A DNA stretch of 64,000 nt from assembly GCA_020086605.1 (NCBI GenBank), contig JACBWW010000007.1, forward strand, positions 24,078,956 through 24,142,955, read 5' to 3'. Positions 63,941 through 64,000 of the stretch are shown here, one piece after another. A program made the position numbers and the translations under genes. The notes under the pieces are model-generated. The model saw only the letters and a list, made by a program, of their open reading frames with translations. It had not been told where the DNA came from and made no database searches. The stretch's first letter is position 1; every line of letters starts with the position of its first letter. The DNA comes from Lanius collurio. Lineage: Eukaryota > Chordata > Aves > Passeriformes > Laniidae.

Positions 63941-64000
63941 AATAAAGAGAAAGTATATTAGCACTTACTGTAAAACCAGTAAGAATGAATATAAAGAAAT

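Overview
The window looks like draft bird nuclear DNA. The main evidence is three truncated copies of CR1, the dominant LINE of birds and other sauropsids, one of which ends in the CR1-type ATTCTATG 3' octamer. Other interspersed repeats are sparse, CpG is scarce, and the background is A/T-rich with many short A-rich tracts. One ambiguous base (N) sits at 14840. There are no operons, Shine-Dalgarno sites, rRNAs, tRNAs or CRISPR arrays. I recognised no complete gene. Most of the 64 kb behaves like intron or intergenic DNA, and nearly all open frames of 60-150 codons look like chance.

Layout. 1-15 kb: non-coding, with two striking inverted repeats (4291-4328 and 12748-12793) and a few very short possible minus-strand exons. 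15.45-15.74 kb: CR1 3' end, minus strand. 16.06-16.30 kb: the best-bounded possible exon in the left part, minus strand. 22.4-23.5 kb: a 77-bp sequence present twice, 91% identical without gaps. 25.0-26.24 kb: three possible minus-strand exons whose phases join and end in a stop codon. 29.3-30.3 kb: a possible minus-strand promoter (RFX X-box-like palindrome, CRE-like site, ETS-like sites, a 41-nt pyrimidine mirror repeat) above an ATG-initiated frame. 36.04-37.17 kb: a longer CR1 fragment, minus strand, lacking both ends and carrying a mutated catalytic motif. 38.2 and 47.5 kb: two phase-compatible possible exons. 53.4-53.86 kb: a CpG-dense patch, the only clear one. 58.5-59.0 kb: another possible exon pair. 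63.3-63.94 kb: CR1 3' end, plus strand.

If there is a gene here it is probably on the minus strand. The better exon candidates are all on that strand, and the plus strand shows a visible excess of A over T and C over G, including long A runs, as expected when the minus strand is the sense strand of long introns. Individual splice-site matches are close to chance expectation, however, so every coding call is a hypothesis with modest confidence. No protein family was recognised in any candidate exon.
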